Shown here in pieces: positions 33,063 through 34,390 of a stretch of 34,390 nt of DNA. The number at the start of each line of letters is the position of its first letter. The first letter of the stretch is position 1. Made by a program: the position numbers and the translations under genes. Under the pieces are notes generated by a model. That model made no database searches. It saw nothing but the letters and a program-made list of their open reading frames with translations, and was not told the DNA's origin. The stretch is from Planctomycetaceae bacterium (GTDB lineage: Bacteria; Planctomycetota; Planctomycetia; Pirellulales; Thermoguttaceae): positions 1-34,390 of the forward strand of contig SFIW01000022.1 of assembly GCA_004556055.1 (NCBI GenBank). The letters are read 5' to 3'.

Positions 33063-34379
33063 TTAGTCCAGATACCCCCATCCCTCGCCGGGAATAGCGA
33101 TCTTGTAACGCCCGCGTTCATCAGGAAGCGTAGGAGGAACGGCGTTCCATGAAAGTTCGGACGGTTTATCGCCGACAGACGCGAGCATTTCATCCCAAGT
33201 TACATACTGTCCGGTATAAGCGGCCATACGTCCAAGTATTGCCGCGCCAGTAGAGTTGGTCATGTAGCTGACGTTGTTTACGTAGGTTTCACCGCCGCTG
33301 CGAACGGCGTCGATAAGTACTTTGTGCTCAACGACATAACCGGATACGGAACCTCTTGGAACCTTCGTTTCTTTACCGCCGTTGAAAATGCTCGCGACCG
33401 ATTCAAGATTACCGATAACAGCGTAACCTTTGGAGCCGTTAATAGTCGTTGTTCCGCGGCTGAAGGCGCCGTCAATTTGTCTTGAGAATGCGTAAAGGGA
33501 ACGACCGTCTTCGAATTCATAAACCGTGGCCATCGAGTCGTACATATCGCCGGTATCTGCTCCACGACGAGCGAGGCGTCCGCCAAGAGAGTAAGCTCCC
33601 TTCGGCTGAGCGTCGTTGAAGGACCAAAGAGCGATATCGAGCTGGTGAATGGTGACGTCGTTGATGAATTCGCTGGCGATCCAGTTGAAATTCAGCCAGT
33701 TGGTCATCTGATACTGCATTTCATTTTGGCCTTCAGTTCGGGGACGTCTCCAGCATCCGCCGCCCATACGATCACCGCGAGCGGTTACCACTTCGCCGAT
33801 AGCTCCGTCTTGAATGCGCTTCATGGTTTCCTGAGCGGAAGCGCCATAACGATTGACGAGCCCGCCGACTACGTTGAGCCCCTTCTTACGCGCTTCTTCG
33901 CCCGCTTCTTGAATCATTCTGATTCCTTCGCCGTCAACTGCGACGGGTTTTTCCGCAAAGATGTGTTTTCCTGCGGCGACGGCTTCCTTGAACATCTGAG
34001 GACGGAAGAATTGGGGAGAGGTAAGAAGGACAATGTCAATGTCGCTTTCAAGAACTTTTTTGTACGCGTCAAAGCCGATAAAGAAGCTGTCTTCATCAAC
34101 GGCGATACGATCTCCCCATTTGGCTTTGAGTCCGTCCATTTGAGCGGAAGCGCGCCTCTGGTCGACGTCTGCGGCAACGACAAGTTTGACGTTAGCGTCG
34201 GCAGTGAGGGCGTTGTCGACTGCGCCGCATCCACGACCGCCGCAACCGACGATACCGAGCTTGAGGGCGTTGTTTTCACCCGCGTGCACGCGAGGAGAGA
34301 CAAGGGTGGACGAGGCTGCTACCGTAGCGGAAAGAACTGCGCTATTGACAAGAAATTTACGACGAGAATGCACGTTCAT
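33063..34379 (-). CDS. Tat-exported Gfo/Idh/MocA-family oxidoreductase
   Basis: A 438-residue NAD(P)-dependent oxidoreductase of the Gfo/Idh/MocA family, which act on sugars, inositols and related polyols. The N-terminus has a twin-arginine signal (SRRKFL, 5-10), a hydrophobic segment (about 11-28) and cleavage near VHAGE (31-35), so it should be folded in the cytoplasm with its cofactor and exported. The Rossmann fold follows with GIVGCGGRG (42-50), the acidic end of beta-2 in VVAADVD, and EKP (143-145), whose Lys is the conserved catalytic residue. The C-terminal part (from about 170) is the usual alpha/beta substrate domain, ending GEGWGYLD. AGGAG 6 bases before the ATG supports the start at 34379. 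Substrate cannot be predicted. Planctomycetes carry many such exported paralogues. Confidence 0.95.
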   Translation of the reverse strand: MNVHSRRKFLVNSAVLSATVAASSTLVSPRVHAGENNALKLGIVGCGGRGCGAVDNALTADANVKLVVAADVDQRRASAQMDGLKAKWGDRIAVDEDSFFIGFDAYKKVLESDIDIVLLTSPQFFRPQMFKEAVAAGKHIFAEKPVAVDGEGIRMIQEAGEEARKKGLNVVGGLVNRYGASAQETMKRIQDGAIGEVVTARGDRMGGGCWRRPRTEGQNEMQYQMTNWLNFNWIASEFINDVTIHQLDIALWSFNDAQPKGAYSLGGRLARRGADTGDMYDSMATVYEFEDGRSLYAFSRQIDGAFSRGTTTINGSKGYAVIGNLESVASIFNGGKETKVPRGSVSGYVVEHKVLIDAVRSGGETYVNNVSYMTNSTGAAILGRMAAYTGQYVTWDEMLASVGDKPSELSWNAVPPTLPDERGRYKIAIPGEGWGYLD

Positions 34380-34390
34380 GTGTAACTCCT

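Noticed and set aside
33645..34385. 246-codon plus-strand frame opposite the Gfo/Idh/MocA gene
   Set aside because: The minus strand has the Tat signal, Rossmann motif and ribosome site.

Overview
The window (about 48% GC by eye) looks like the chromosome of a member of the Planctomycetota. This is inferred from gene content: an Omp85/BamA with a conspicuous N-terminal extension, a response regulator whose excisionase-type HTH precedes its receiver domain, a membrane Ser/Thr kinase beside an FHA-type sigma-54 activator, a secreted SH3-like protein, a Tat-exported Gfo/Idh/MocA oxidoreductase, and very large Ser/Asn/Asp-rich low-complexity proteins. No rRNA, tRNA, CRISPR array, insertion sequence or prophage was seen, and both gene styles and composition look uniform, so this reads as core chromosome and not an island.

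Layout. Positions 1-6493 are on the minus strand: a partial coiled-coil protein at the edge, bamA, and a pyrophosphate-dependent phosphofructokinase, separated by clear terminators. A 740-base AT-rich divergent region follows, with outward promoters for the phosphofructokinase (minus) and an HTH-receiver response regulator (plus). The response regulator and a small sensorless histidine kinase are neighbours with a terminator between them. Next come a minus-strand SH3-like secreted protein, then plus-strand tsaB, cysC and xylA, each with its own signals. From 14242 to 18872 a transmembrane Ser/Thr kinase and an FHA/AAA+/Fis sigma-54 activator lie 17 bases apart and probably form one operon. A 431-base AT-rich gap with a perfectly adjacent 26-bp tandem repeat precedes an OprP-like porin, which is followed by a TolC-like efflux protein.

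From 22776 to the end everything is on the minus strand. In transcription order the genes are a Tat-exported Gfo/Idh/MocA oxidoreductase, a TMEM43-family membrane protein carrying a 9 x 15-bp minisatellite, a DUF4175-like three-helix membrane protein with a ~465-residue low-complexity region, a BtaA-like enzyme of betaine-lipid synthesis, and a very large GH38-like protein.

A recurring theme is the cell envelope: outer-membrane assembly (BamA), porin, efflux, betaine lipid, TMEM43 and DUF4175-like proteins. The best candidates for undescribed biology are (i) the kinase to FHA-activator phospho-signalling pair, with its repeat-bearing downstream porin promoter region; (ii) the BamA whose POTRA5 is split by a ~200-residue disordered insert; and (iii) the TMEM43 / DUF4175-like / BtaA / GH38-like neighbourhood. 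All functional links between neighbours are inference from position.
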